Shown here: positions 24,552-33,555 of the stretch, piece after piece
Layout of the letters: every line of letters begins with the position of its first letter
Position numbering within the stretch: the stretch's first letter is position 1
Assembly (NCBI RefSeq): GCF_000023105.1
Contig: NC_012669.1
Span: 1,364,001 to 1,428,000 of the forward strand
Direction: 5' to 3'
Length of the DNA stretch: 64,000 nucleotides
Source: Beutenbergia cavernae DSM 12333
GTDB taxonomy: Bacteria > Actinomycetota > Actinomycetes > Actinomycetales > Beutenbergiaceae
Notes under the pieces: model-generated
Databases searched by the model: none
Told to the model about the DNA's origin: nothing
The model's input: the letters and a program-made list of their open reading frames with translations, nothing else
Program-made: the position numbers and the translations under genes

Positions 24552-25807
24552 GAGGGCACCTCCTCGGGCGCGGTCGGGTCGGACGAGGCACCGACGAGCG
24601 CGTCGGCCGCCGGCACCTCCCCGTTCGTGGGACTCTCCGCGGGCGCCATCGCCTCGAGCAGCGTGACGCGGGGGACGACGCCGAGGAGCCTGCCGCCGTC
24701 GTCGACGACCGGCACCGGCAGCACCGACTCGGCGGCCGGCGCGAAGATCTCGGACAGCGGGGCGTCGGGGGAGACGGCCCGCTCGTCGGGTCGGACGATC
24801 TGGGCGATGCTCTCGGCGCCGGCGCGCTGGGCGGCGAGCACGGCGTCGTCCTGCACGACGCCACGGAACACGCGCTGCCGGTCGACGACGAACGCCGCCG
24901 ACACCTGCGCGTCGTTCATCGTGCGCAGCGCCTGGCGGGGTCCGCCGCTCGCGGGGACGACGACCGTCGGCGGCCGCATGACCGACGACGCGGTGAGCAC
25001 GCGTGTCCGGTCGACGTCGGCGACGAACTGCGCCACGTAGTCGGTGGCCGGGTCGGAGAGGATCTGCTCTGCCGTGCCGACCTGGACGATCCGGCCGTCG
25101 CGCATCATCGCGATGCGGTCGCCGAGGAACATGGCCTCGTTGAGGTCGTGCGTGATGAACACGATCGTCTTGCCCAGGCGGGCCTGCAGCTCGACGAGCT
25201 GCTCCTGCATCTCGCGGCGGATGAGCGGGTCGAGCGCGGAGAACGCCTCGTCCATCAGGAGGATCTCGGTGTCGGCGGCGAGCGCCCGGGCGAGGCCCAC
25301 GCGCTGGCGCATGCCGCCGGACAGCGCTCCGGGGAGTGAGTTCTCCCAGCCGTCGAGGCCCACCATGCTCAGCGCCTCGGCAGCCCGCTCCAGCCGAGCC
25401 GCACGCTCGACACCCTGGATCTCCAGGGGGTACGCGGCGTTGTCGAGGACCGTGCGGTGGGGAAGGAGCGCGAAGTGCTGGAAGACCATCGAGACCTTCC
25501 GACGGCGGATCTCGCGCAGCCGGGCCGCGTTGACGTTGCTGAGGTCGTCGTCGCCCAGCAGGATCTGGCCGGCGCTGGGGCGCCACAGGCCGTTGAGCAT
25601 GCGGATGAGCGTCGACTTCCCCGAGCCCGACAGGCCCATGACGACGAAGATCTCGCCGGCGGCCACCTCGAAGGAGGCGTCGATGACGGCGGCCGTGCCG
25701 AGAGGCTTGACCTCCTCCCGGGTCGCGCCGTCGGCGAGACGTCGTACGGCCTCGTGCTCGCGTCGTCCGAAGACCTTGTAGACGTGCTCGGCGCGGATCG
25801 CGTTCAT
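24548..25807 (-). CDS. Glycine betaine ABC transporter ATPase with CBS domains
   Basis: The 419-aa OpuAA/ProV-type ATPase has Walker A GLSGSGKST at 58-66, Q-loop VFQHFALLPHRTV, signature LSGGMRQRV, Walker B EILLMDEAFSALDP and H-loop FITHDLNEA. Two CBS domains follow in about residues 285-400; in OpuA-type transporters these sense ionic strength or nucleotides and gate transport. The early insertion GATREEVKPLGTAAVIDASF is typical of this subfamily. First gene of the operon, with AGAGGTG before the ATG. Confidence 0.92.
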   Translation of the reverse strand: MNAIRAEHVYKVFGRREHEAVRRLADGATREEVKPLGTAAVIDASFEVAAGEIFVVMGLSGSGKSTLIRMLNGLWRPSAGQILLGDDDLSNVNAARLREIRRRKVSMVFQHFALLPHRTVLDNAAYPLEIQGVERAARLERAAEALSMVGLDGWENSLPGALSGGMRQRVGLARALAADTEILLMDEAFSALDPLIRREMQEQLVELQARLGKTIVFITHDLNEAMFLGDRIAMMRDGRIVQVGTAEQILSDPATDYVAQFVADVDRTRVLTASSVMRPPTVVVPASGGPRQALRTMNDAQVSAAFVVDRQRVFRGVVQDDAVLAAQRAGAESIAQIVRPDERAVSPDAPLSEIFAPAAESVLPVPVVDDGGRLLGVVPRVTLLEAMAPAESPTNGEVPAADALVGASSDPTAPEEVPS

Positions 25808-26113
25808 GTCACCTCTCGGGGCGCGGCCGGGCGCGTCCGACAGAGGTCAGGACGGTCCGGGGCACGCGGAATCGGCCCGTCGCGGTGCGGCGGGCAGGGG
25901 GCGTGGTCTGCCCTCCACGGTGCCGAGTTCGTCCACGAATTGCAAAGAGAGAGTCCCGGATCCACCCCTGATCCGGCACGAAGTCACCCCCGGAGCACGG
26001 CTGTGACCTGGGGTTTCGCGGCTGAGGCGATCGTTATCGATTCGTGATGTCCGGATGGCCCGCGACGGCGTCGATCTCGCCGGATGTGATCTGGGCCACG
26101 CCGGCCCGGCGTG
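25808..26113. other. Intergenic region upstream of the betaine operon
   Basis: About 300 nt with no gene I can support. On the minus strand TTGCAA at about 25939-25944, a 17-nt gap and CACCGT could be the betaine operon promoter, but the match is weak. At 26097-26113 a 17-nt perfect palindrome (CACGCCGG-C-CCGGCGTG) lies directly after the stop of the APH-type gene and may be its terminator. Confidence 0.35.
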
Positions 26114-26998
26114 TCAGGAGTCGACGAGCGCCGTCGTCCGGGCCAGCCAGTCCTGAGCACGGGCCAGCTGGGTGGCGAGCTCGGCGTCGTCGGCCCGCCG
26201 CCGCAGCGCGACCCCCACCTGTTCCAGGCCGAACGTGCCGAACCACACCCGCGCACGGCGCATCGTCTCCGGCGGCACGGCCGCGGCGAGCGTCTCCCAC
26301 CCGAACCAGCCCAGGCACGCGGCGTCGACGGCAGGGTCGAAGGCCTGCGCGAGGTCCCAGTCGATGACGCCGACGACCCGGCCGTTCTCCACGTGGATGT
26401 TGGAGCCGGCGAGATCGCCGTGCACCAGCGTCGCCGGCACGTCCGGGAGCACGAGTGCGGACTCGACGCGGCGGGCGGCCTCGGCACGCCACGGCGGGTC
26501 GAGCAGCGGCACGACCTCGGACGTCAGCACCTCCGCCCAACGCTCCCGGCCGAGGAACGCGTGCGGGACGTCGAGGACGTCGCCGACGGCGGCGAGGTCG
26601 ACGCCGCCGACCGCCCGCAGCAGCTCGCCGACCAGGCGCGGGCCGCCGTCCTGAGGGCGCGACGGGGCACCCGGCACCCAGGAGAGCGCGACGGCCGCGA
26701 GATCGGCGAACGGGCCGATCTCCCGGTACGGCACGACCGGGCTGAGCGGACGCGGCACGGCGAACGGCAGGTTCGCGCCGGCGAGCCGGCGCAGCAGCTC
26801 GACCCGACGTGGCAAGGCGGCCGCGTCCTCCGTGCGGCGCGCGATGCGGACGACGGCGTGGCCCGGCACGAGCACGACGTCGTGGAACGTGCCGTGCGTG
26901 GCCACCTGCGCCGTCGCGAGCGCCGCACCCGGGAGTGCGGGGAGGAGCGCTCGGGTGAGGTCGAGCTCCTGGGTGGTCGGCCTCCGCGTCCCGTGCAC
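26114..26998 (-). CDS. Aminoglycoside phosphotransferase (APH)-family kinase
   Basis: The 294-aa protein has the APH/choline-kinase fold. The catalytic loop VHGDLAGSNIHVENG (Brenner-type HGDxxxxN) lies at about 193-207 and the DFG-equivalent VIDWDLA at about 211-217. The nucleotide-binding lobe holds VVRIARR with the conserved Lys replaced by Arg. The true substrate is unknown; most chromosomal actinobacterial APH-like proteins are not proven antibiotic-modifying enzymes. GTG start at 26998. Monocistronic, on the strand opposite to moeA. Confidence 0.8.
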   Translation of the reverse strand: MHGTRRPTTQELDLTRALLPALPGAALATAQVATHGTFHDVVLVPGHAVVRIARRTEDAAALPRRVELLRRLAGANLPFAVPRPLSPVVPYREIGPFADLAAVALSWVPGAPSRPQDGGPRLVGELLRAVGGVDLAAVGDVLDVPHAFLGRERWAEVLTSEVVPLLDPPWRAEAARRVESALVLPDVPATLVHGDLAGSNIHVENGRVVGVIDWDLAQAFDPAVDAACLGWFGWETLAAAVPPETMRRARVWFGTFGLEQVGVALRRRADDAELATQLARAQDWLARTTALVDS

Positions 26999-27036
26999 GC
27001 CTCCAGCCTAGGTGTCGGGTCAGCCGTGACTGGTCA

Positions 27037-27060
27037 TCGCTGTCGCTGTCGCTGTCGCTC
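27037..27060. repeat. Hexanucleotide tandem repeat
   Basis: TCGCTG is repeated three times, with a fourth copy ending TCGCTC. It lies in the intergenic region between the APH-type gene and moeA. Short enough to be subject to slippage, with no evident function. Confidence 0.6.
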
Positions 27061-27082
27061 TCGTGGTCGGGTCCGCGGCGCC

Positions 27083-27159
27083 GCGGGGATCGCCCGCCCT
27101 GCCCGGGCGCTCCTTCGTCGCGCCCCACGCCCAGCCACTCCGGGGCGGGCGATCCCCGC
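27083..27159. repeat. Long-armed inverted repeat upstream of moeA
   Basis: The 17-bp sequence GCGGGGATCGCCCGCCC (27083-27099) recurs as its exact reverse complement at 27143-27159, separated by 43 nt. Flanking bases are also partly complementary. The rest of the 330-nt gap (26999-27327) contains a direct repeat GCCACGAGAG a little further downstream and no gene I can support. The element could be a REP-like hairpin. Confidence 0.65.
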
Positions 27160-27327
27160 GCCGCCGCTCGTCGGTCGGCTCACCTGTCGGCCGCCCTCGC
27201 CACGAGAGCTGCCACGAGAGTTGTCGTCCGTTGCGAGTCCCTCGGCCCTCCGGGTCGGCTCACCTCGCGCTGTGGTTCCGGACGGTGTACCCACGCCGGA
27301 GCTCTCGCGGCGGCTGGGGAGGCTAGC

Positions 27328-28563
27328 GTGACGGGCGTGCCGCAGCAGCTGGTCGAGGTCGAGTCCTACGTCTCCCGTGCCGTCGCGCTCGTCGGCCCGC
27401 TCGACGTCGAACGGGTGGCGCTCGCGGACGCCACCGGGCGCGTGCTCGCCGAGCCGGTGCGGGCGCTCCTGGCGTCGCCCGCCTTCGACAACTCCGCGAT
27501 GGACGGGTTCGCCGTCCGGCGAGCCGACGTCCTCGGCGCCGGGCAGGACTCCCCGCGCGAGCTCGCCGTCGTCGGCGACGTCGCGGCCGGGCCGGCATCC
27601 GCACCGGTCCGGGTCGGTCCCGGCCAGGCGGCCCGCATCATGACCGGCGCCGCTCTGCCCGAGGGCGCCGACGCCGTCGTCCCCGTGGAGCTGACCGACG
27701 CGCGCGCGTTCACGTTCGGCGCGACGGCCCCGACCCGCGTCACGATCCTGTCCGAGCCCGCCCCGGGAGCCCACGTCCGGCGGCGCGCCGAGGACGCCGA
27801 CGTCGGCGACCTCGTCCTCCCAGCCGGCCGCCGGCTCGGGCCGCGCGACCTCGCGGCCACCGCGGCGGCGGGCTACGGGAACGTGCCGGTGCGTCACCGG
27901 GCTCGGGTGGGCGTCGTCGTCACCGGCGACGAGCTCGTCCCGCCGGGCGAGGCGCCCGGACCGGGCCAGCTGCCCGAGTCGAACGGCGTGCTGCTCGCGA
28001 GCTGGCTGCGCGGACGCGGGGCGGTGCCGACGGCGCGCGTCGTGCCGGACGACGCCGCCGCACTGCGCCGGGTTCTCGACCACCTCGCCCCGCGCGTGGA
28101 CCTCCTGCTCACCGCCGGTGGGGTGAGCGCCGGCGCCTTCGACGTCGTCCGTGAGGTGCTCGGCGACGACGACGTGACGTTCGCCGCCGTCGCGATGCAG
28201 CCCGGGAAGCCGCAGGCGTGCGGCCGGTGGCGAGGGGTGCCGGTCCTCGCTGTGCCGGGCAACCCGGTGAGCGCGTTCGTCTCGGCGGAGGTGATCGTGC
28301 GGCCCGTGCTCGCCGCCCTGCACGGGCACGACGACGCCCGCCGCCCCGAGCGCCGGCCCGCCGCCACCGGATGGCGTTGCCCGCCGGGGCGCCGGCAGTA
28401 CCTTCCGGCCGTGGTCGACGACGACGGCGTCCGGCCGGCCGCGCGGCGCGGTTCCGGTTCGCATCTCGTCGCCTCGCTCGCCGCCGCGACGGCGCTCGCC
28501 GTCGTGCCCGCCGACGTCGACGAGGTGCGCCCCGGCGACGTCGTCGACGTCCTGCCGCTCTGA
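27328..28563 (+). CDS. moeA: Molybdopterin molybdenumtransferase MoeA
   Basis: The 411-aa MoeA inserts molybdate into adenylylated molybdopterin to form molybdenum cofactor. Motifs: FDNSAMDGFAVRR (MPT-binding, about 51-63), RIMTGAALPEGADAVVPVE, the MogA-like domain VGVVVTGDELVPPG, the conserved LLTAGGVSAGAFDVV, and VPVLAVPGNPVSAFV. The C-terminal domain IV follows. Start GTG at 27328 with GGGGAGG five bases before; a second GTG at 27337 is possible. It heads a molybdenum locus with the TOBE regulator and modABC downstream. Confidence 0.92.
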   Translation: MTGVPQQLVEVESYVSRAVALVGPLDVERVALADATGRVLAEPVRALLASPAFDNSAMDGFAVRRADVLGAGQDSPRELAVVGDVAAGPASAPVRVGPGQAARIMTGAALPEGADAVVPVELTDARAFTFGATAPTRVTILSEPAPGAHVRRRAEDADVGDLVLPAGRRLGPRDLAATAAAGYGNVPVRHRARVGVVVTGDELVPPGEAPGPGQLPESNGVLLASWLRGRGAVPTARVVPDDAAALRRVLDHLAPRVDLLLTAGGVSAGAFDVVREVLGDDDVTFAAVAMQPGKPQACGRWRGVPVLAVPGNPVSAFVSAEVIVRPVLAALHGHDDARRPERRPAATGWRCPPGRRQYLPAVVDDDGVRPAARRGSGSHLVASLAAATALAVVPADVDEVRPGDVVDVLPL

Positions 28564-28637
28564 CCCCGATCGCGTTGTGGGCGTGAGCGCGGAGCACGTG
28601 CGGATGAAATCGAGTCGGTCCTCCGCGGATGCGGCGC

Positions 28638-28643
28638 TAGGAT
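28638..28643 (+). promoter_or_regulatory. Leaderless-type -10 of the MerR/TOBE-mod operon
   Basis: TAGGAT ends 7 nt before the GTG at 28651, the leaderless spacing common in Actinobacteria. There is no ribosome-binding site in those 7 nt, which supports leaderless initiation. The -35 position is poorly conserved. Confidence 0.5.
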
Positions 28644-28650
28644 ACGATCT

Positions 28651-29052
28651 GTGACGCAGTACCGGATCTCCGAGGCAGCGCAGCTCCTCGGTGTCAGCGA
28701 CGACACGGTCCGCCGGTGGATCGACGCCGCGACGTTGCCGAGCGAGGTGGACCAGGCCGGCCGACGCGTCATCGCGGGCGAGGCCCTCGCCGCCCGCGCC
28801 GTCGAGCTCGCGAGGCCCTCGCAGGATCCGACGAGCCGGGGCACGTCCGCTCGCAACAGGTTCGCGGGCATCGTCACGAAGGTCACCGCCGACGCCGTCA
28901 TGGCGCAGGTCGAGCTGCAGTGCGGCCCCCATCGCGTGGTCTCGCTCATGTCGTCGGAGGCGGTGCGCGAGCTCGGTCTCGCCGTCGGCGAGCGGGCCGT
29001 CGCCGTCGTCAAGGCCACCACCGTCATCGTCGAGACCCCGGAGCCGGCGTGA
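28651..29052 (+). CDS. MerR-type HTH plus TOBE-domain molybdate-responsive regulator
   Basis: The 133-aa protein pairs an N-terminal excisionase/MerR-type helix-turn-helix (about 3-50: ISEAAQLLGVSDDTVRRWID) with a C-terminal TOBE/Mop domain (about 66-130: RNRFAGIVTKVTADAVMAQVEL and later LGLAVGERAVAVVKATTVIV). TOBE domains bind molybdate or tungstate, so this is the probable molybdate sensor for the operon. It replaces ModE, which has a different, winged HTH. Its stop overlaps modA (GTGA). GTG start is apparently leaderless. Confidence 0.85.
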   Translation: MTQYRISEAAQLLGVSDDTVRRWIDAATLPSEVDQAGRRVIAGEALAARAVELARPSQDPTSRGTSARNRFAGIVTKVTADAVMAQVELQCGPHRVVSLMSSEAVRELGLAVGERAVAVVKATTVIVETPEPA

Positions 29053-29855
29053 CGCCTCGACCCCGCGGTGCGCGGCGCGCCCCCGTCCTCGCGCTGAGCG
29101 CAGCCCTCGTCGTCCTGCTCGCCGCGTGCGCCGGTGGCGCGGACGCCCCGCCGGGAACGGAACGGACCACCGGATCGGAGGACCGCTCCGGCGAGCCCGA
29201 GGGTGAGGTGGCGGTGTTCGCGGCGGCGTCGCTCGCGGCGGCGTTCGACGAGATCGCCACGCTCGCGCAGGAGCGCTACCCCGCCCTCACCGTGCGGCTC
29301 ACGACCGACGGTTCCGCGACCCTCGTCACCCAGCTCGAGCAAGGTGCGCCGGCCGACGTGCTCGCCACGGCGGACGAGGCCACGATGGCTGGCGCCGCGG
29401 AGGCGGGCCTCGTGCTCGAGCCCGCGTCGTTCGCCACGAACGTCCTCGTGATCGCCGTGCCGGCCGGCAACCCCGAGGGCGTCACCTCGCTCGGTGACCT
29501 CGTCACGCTCGACGTCGTCACGTGCGCTCCCGAGGTGCCGTGCGGCGCGGCGGCCGCCCGCGCGTTCGACGCCGCGGACGTCGACGTCGCACCCGTGAGC
29601 GAGGAGCAGGCGGTGAGCGCCGTCGTCGCCAAGGTCGCCGCCGGGGAGGCCGACGCCGGCCTCGTCTACGCCACCGACGTGCTCGGCGCGGAGAGCGAGC
29701 TCGAGTCCGTCGAGATCCCGGACGCTCCCGTGAACACGTACCCGATCGCCGTGGCGGCCGGGTCGCCGAACCCCGCGGCTGCCGATGCGTTCGTCGAGCT
29801 CGTGCTGTCCGAGGAGGGCCAGCGGGTGCTCGCCGCGCACGGGTTCTCCCCGTGA
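29049..29855 (+). CDS. modA: Molybdate ABC transporter substrate-binding lipoprotein
   Basis: The 268-aa ModA has a lipoprotein signal peptide ending LLAAC (Cys about residue 26), then VAVFAAASLAAAFDEIA (the molybdate-binding Ser/Ala region), GSATLVTQLEQGAPADVLATA and the late motif GLVYATDVLG with the Tyr that contacts molybdate. GTG start overlaps the regulator stop; its own stop overlaps modB. It captures molybdate outside the membrane and delivers it to ModBC, feeding MoeA encoded upstream. Confidence 0.92.
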   Translation: MTPRPRGARRAPVLALSAALVVLLAACAGGADAPPGTERTTGSEDRSGEPEGEVAVFAAASLAAAFDEIATLAQERYPALTVRLTTDGSATLVTQLEQGAPADVLATADEATMAGAAEAGLVLEPASFATNVLVIAVPAGNPEGVTSLGDLVTLDVVTCAPEVPCGAAAARAFDAADVDVAPVSEEQAVSAVVAKVAAGEADAGLVYATDVLGAESELESVEIPDAPVNTYPIAVAAGSPNPAAADAFVELVLSEEGQRVLAAHGFSP

Positions 29856-30712
29856 CGAGCACCGCCGTCCCGCTCCGCGGCCGTGCCCGTGCGCGTCCCG
29901 GCGCCGGCGTGCCGCGCGCGCTCTACGTGCCGGCGGCGCTCGCGTTCGCGCTGCTCGTGCTGCCGGTCCTCGCCCTCGTCTGGCGGGTGGACCCGGCGGC
30001 CTTCCTCGACGCCGTGACGTCGCGCTCGTCCCGGCTCGCGCTCGGGCTCTCGCTGCGCACGTCGCTGACCGCGACGGCGATCTGCCTGCTGGTCGGGGTC
30101 CCGCTCGCGAGCGTCCTCGCGCGCGCCACCGGGCGCTGGGCGGCCCTCGCGCGAGCGTGCGTCGTCCTCCCGCTGGTGCTGCCGCCGACGGTCGGCGGCA
30201 TCGCCCTGCTCTACCTGCTCGGGCGCCAAGGCCTCGTCGGGCAGTGGCTCGACGCGGGGCTCGGCATCCGCATCCCGTTCACGACGACGGCCGTCGTCAT
30301 CTCCCAGGTGTTCGTCGCCCTGCCGTTCCTCGTGCTCGCGACGGAGGGGGCGATGCGCACGACGGGGACCCGGTACGAGCGCGTGGCGGCGACGCTCGGC
30401 GCGAGCCGGTGGACGGCCTTCCGGCGCGTCACGCTCCCGCTGGTCATGCCCGGGCTCCTCAGCGGGACGGTGCTGTGCTTCGCGCGCGCGCTCGGCGAGT
30501 TCGGCGCGACGGCGCTGTTCGCCGGCAACGCCGAGGGGGTGACCCGCACGATGCCGCTCGCGATCTACACGGCGTTCAACGGCTCGGGCGTCACCCAGGA
30601 CACGGCCGTCGCCCTGTCGATCGTGCTCGTCGCCGTCGGGATCGCGATCCTCGCGCTCGCACGCGGCTGGCGCCCGGGGGCGACGGCGCCGGGCGGCACG
30701 GTGCTCCGGTGA
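29852..30712 (+). CDS. modB: Molybdate ABC transporter permease
   Basis: The 286-aa permease has five to six hydrophobic segments and the EAA-loop region RYERVAATLGASRWTAFRRVTLP. VLPPTVGGIALLYLLGRQG is diagnostic of ModB, as is ARALGEFGATALFAGN. It overlaps modA and modC by 4 nt each (GTGA), so the stoichiometry is probably set by translational coupling. It forms the channel of the molybdate importer. Confidence 0.92.
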   Translation: MTSTAVPLRGRARARPGAGVPRALYVPAALAFALLVLPVLALVWRVDPAAFLDAVTSRSSRLALGLSLRTSLTATAICLLVGVPLASVLARATGRWAALARACVVLPLVLPPTVGGIALLYLLGRQGLVGQWLDAGLGIRIPFTTTAVVISQVFVALPFLVLATEGAMRTTGTRYERVAATLGASRWTAFRRVTLPLVMPGLLSGTVLCFARALGEFGATALFAGNAEGVTRTMPLAIYTAFNGSGVTQDTAVALSIVLVAVGIAILALARGWRPGATAPGGTVLR

Positions 30713-31794
30713 GCGACGGCGCCCTCGTCGCGGACCTCCGCCTCACGCTGCCGACGCTCGCGCTCGACGTGAGCCTCGCCGTCGAACCCGGCGAGGTGCT
30801 CGCCGTCCTCGGGCCGAACGGCGCCGGGAAGTCGACGCTGCTGGACCTCGTCGCCGGCCTGCGGCGGCCGGACGACGGCGTCGTGACGCTCGGCGCGCAG
30901 ACGATGACATCCGTACGCCACGGGAGGGCCGCCGTCGTCGTCCCTCCCGAACGACGGCGGATCGGGCTCCTCGGGCAGGACCCGCTCGTGTTCCCGCACC
31001 TCAGCGCGCTGGAGAACGTCGCGTTCGGGCCGCGCGCGGCGGGCGTGCCGCGCGGCGCCGCGCGAGCTGAGGCGGTGCGGCTGCTCGACGCCGTCGGACT
31101 CGAGGAACGTGGTGCCGCGCGGCCGGCGGAGCTCTCCGGGGGTCAGCGGGCGCGGGTCGCCCTCGCGCGCGCGCTCGCCGCCCGGCCCCGCGCCCTTCTG
31201 CTCGACGAGCCCCTCGCCGCGCTCGACGCCGAGGCCGCACCCGGTCTGCGCGACCTGCTGCGCGTGCTGCTGCGGGGTGCCGGCGAGGCCGCGCGTCCCG
31301 TCGTCCTCGTCACGCACGACGTGCTGGACGCCGCCGTGCTCGCCGACCGGGTGCTCGTGCTCGACGGCGGCCGCGTCGTCGACGCCGGGCCGACGGCCCA
31401 GGTGCTCGCGGCGCCGCGCCACGCGTTCACGGCGGCGCTCGCCGGCGTGGAGGTCGTCGTCGGCATCGCGCGCGGCGGCGTCGTCGTCGCCCCCGACGGT
31501 CGCGAGTTCGCCGGGCTCGGGGAGGCACCCACCGGTGCCGCGGCGGCGGCCGTGTTCGCGCCGTCCGCCGTCACGCTGCTGCTCGAGCGGCCGACGTCGA
31601 GCGCGCGGAACGTGTGGAGCGCGAACGTCACCGAGCTCGTGCCCGTCGGACCCGCTGTGCGCGTGCGCACGTCGGGCGACCCGCAGATCACCGTCGACGT
31701 GACCCCCGGCGCTGTCGCCGAGCTCGGCATCCGACCCGGCCTCGAGGTCTGGTGCTCGCTCAAGGCGACGGAGGTGCGCGTGCACCCGCGGTGA
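30709..31794 (+). CDS. modC: Molybdate ABC transporter ATPase
   Basis: The 361-aa ATPase has Walker [10 protein letters not shown] at about 37-45, Q-loop [13 protein letters not shown], signature LSGGQRARV, Walker [13 protein letters not shown] and H-loop LVTHDVLDA. The C-terminal about 120 residues form a Mop/TOBE domain ([15 protein letters not shown] and later [13 protein letters not shown]), which can bind molybdate and inhibit transport. Last gene of the operon. Normal ModC length. Confidence 0.92.
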   Translation: MSDGALVADLRLTLPTLALDVSLAVEPGEVLAVLGPNGAGKSTLLDLVAGLRRPDDGVVTLGAQTMTSVRHGRAAVVVPPERRRIGLLGQDPLVFPHLSALENVAFGPRAAGVPRGAARAEAVRLLDAVGLEERGAARPAELSGGQRARVALARALAARPRALLLDEPLAALDAEAAPGLRDLLRVLLRGAGEAARPVVLVTHDVLDAAVLADRVLVLDGGRVVDAGPTAQVLAAPRHAFTAALAGVEVVVGIARGGVVVAPDGREFAGLGEAPTGAAAAAVFAPSAVTLLLERPTSSARNVWSANVTELVPVGPAVRVRTSGDPQITVDVTPGAVAELGIRPGLEVWCSLKATEVRVHPR

Positions 31795-31874
31795 GCGGCC
31801 CGGCTGCCACGCGCCCGAGTGCCCCCGACGCCGCGGAAGACGCGGCGCCGATGACGTGCCCCGCGCGGCGCACC

Positions 31875-31880
31875 TAGGAT
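31875..31880 (+). promoter_or_regulatory. Probable -10 element of ahcY
   Basis: TAGGAT lies 53 nt upstream of the ATG at 31934, implying a leader of about 45 nt containing GAGGTGG as ribosome-binding site. No convincing -35. The leader is too short and lacks recognisable motifs for an SAH riboswitch. Confidence 0.4.
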
Positions 31881-31933
31881 CGACGAGGCCGCGCATCCGG
31901 CGCCGGCCGAGACGTCACCGAGGTGGTCAGCAC

Positions 31934-33472
31934 ATGTCCGCAGCTCCCGTCATCGCCACCGCGCCCTCCGGCCTCGCCTACCGCGTGGCCGACCTGGCGC
32001 TCGCCGAGGCCGGCCGGCACCAGATCCGGCTCGCCGAGCACGAGATGCCGGGGCTCATGGCGCTGCGGCGGGAGTACGCGCAGGTGCAGCCGCTCGCGGG
32101 CGCGCGGATCGCCGGCTCCCTGCACATGACCGTCCAGACCGCCGTCCTCATCGAGACGCTCGTGGCGCTGGGCGCCGACGTCCGCTGGGCGAGCTGCAAC
32201 ATCTTCTCGACGCAGGACGAGGCGGCGGCCGCCGTCGTCGTCGGACGCCCCGAGACCGGAGGGACGCCGGACGACCCGCGCGGGACGCCGGTGTTCGCGT
32301 GGAAGGGCGAGTCGCTCGCCGAGTACTGGGAGTGCACCGAGGCGATCCTGGCGTGGCCGTCGGCGTCCGACGGGACGGGCGGACCGACGCTCATCCTCGA
32401 CGACGGCGGCGACGCCACGATGCTCGTGCACTCCGGAGTGCGCTACGAGGCGGCCGGCGCGGTGCCGTCCGATCCCCGCCCGGGCGAGCCCGGCTACTCC
32501 GAGGAGCACCTCGTGGTGCTCGACGTGCTGCGCCGCTCGCTGGCCGCCGACCCGCAGCGCTGGACCCGCATCGCCTCCGCCATCGGAGGCGTCAGCGAGG
32601 AGACGACGACGGGCGTGCACCGCCTGTACCAGCTGGCCGCCGCGAAGGAGCTGCTGTTCCCGGCGATCAACGTCAACGACTCGGTGACGAAGTCGAAGTT
32701 CGACAACCGGTACGGCATCCGGCACTCCCTGCCGGACGGGCTGAACCGCGCCACCGACGTGCTCATCGGCGGCAAGGTCGCGTTCGTCGCGGGCTACGGC
32801 GACGTCGGCAAGGGTGCCGCGGAGTCCCTGCGCGGGCAGGGCGCGCGCGTGGTGGTGGCCGAGGTCGACCCGATCTGCGCGCTGCAGGCGGCGATGGACG
32901 GGTTCCAGGTCGTGCGGCTCGAGGACGTCGTGGGGGAGGCGGACTTCTTCATCACGACCACCGGGAACTTCGACGTCATCCGCGTCGAGCACATGGCCGC
33001 GATGAAGGACAAGGCGATCGTCGGCAACATCGGGCACTTCGACAACGAGATCGACATGGCCGGGCTCGCCGCGGTGCCGGGCATCGTGCGGACCGAGATC
33101 AAGCCCCAGGTCCACGAGTGGACGTTCCCGGCGGGCGCGCCGGGAGGCGAGGGCGACGACGCCGAGCGCGGCGAACGGTCGATCATCGTGCTGTCGGAGG
33201 GCCGCCTGCTCAACCTCGGGAACGCCACGGGTCACCCGTCGTTCGTGATGAGCAACTCGTTCGCGAACCAGGTCATCGCGCAGATCGAGCTGCACACCTC
33301 GGACGCGTACGAGAACGAGGTCTACCGGCTGCCGAAGATCCTCGACGAGAAGGTCGCGCGGCTGCACCTGGACGCGCTCGGCGTCGAGCTGACGGAGCTC
33401 ACGAAGGAGCAGGCCGACTACATCGACGTCGACGTGGCGGGGCCGTACAAGCCGGACCACTACCGCTACTGA
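31934..33472 (+). CDS. ahcY: Adenosylhomocysteinase (S-adenosyl-L-homocysteine hydrolase)
   Basis: The 512-aa NAD-dependent enzyme splits S-adenosylhomocysteine into homocysteine and adenosine, relieving methyltransferase product inhibition. Motifs: [13 protein letters not shown] near 60, [28 protein letters not shown], the catalytic Lys/Asp region [16 protein letters not shown], the Rossmann motif [23 protein letters not shown], and the C-terminal KPDHYRY that completes the NAD site of the partner subunit. The ATG at 31934 gives a normal N-terminus; the upstream frame is promoter sequence. In many Actinobacteria ahcY lies between the manA region and mtrA, as here. Confidence 0.96.
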   Translation: MSAAPVIATAPSGLAYRVADLALAEAGRHQIRLAEHEMPGLMALRREYAQVQPLAGARIAGSLHMTVQTAVLIETLVALGADVRWASCNIFSTQDEAAAAVVVGRPETGGTPDDPRGTPVFAWKGESLAEYWECTEAILAWPSASDGTGGPTLILDDGGDATMLVHSGVRYEAAGAVPSDPRPGEPGYSEEHLVVLDVLRRSLAADPQRWTRIASAIGGVSEETTTGVHRLYQLAAAKELLFPAINVNDSVTKSKFDNRYGIRHSLPDGLNRATDVLIGGKVAFVAGYGDVGKGAAESLRGQGARVVVAEVDPICALQAAMDGFQVVRLEDVVGEADFFITTTGNFDVIRVEHMAAMKDKAIVGNIGHFDNEIDMAGLAAVPGIVRTEIKPQVHEWTFPAGAPGGEGDDAERGERSIIVLSEGRLLNLGNATGHPSFVMSNSFANQVIAQIELHTSDAYENEVYRLPKILDEKVARLHLDALGVELTELTKEQADYIDVDVAGPYKPDHYRY

Positions 33473-33555
33473 CCTCGCTGTTCGCCTCGGAGTGATGACG
33501 ACGTCGGAGGTTCGTCGTACCGTCTGATGTGACGCGGCTCACTCCGGGAGGTCCG

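Noticed and set aside
26114-26998. Antibiotic-resistance aminoglycoside kinase
   Set aside because: Only the general APH fold is visible, and the usual nucleotide-binding Lys is Arg; a resistance claim is not supported.
31795-31933. SAH riboswitch upstream of ahcY
   Set aside because: The leader after the likely -10 is only about 45 nt and I could not fit the conserved core; left unannotated.
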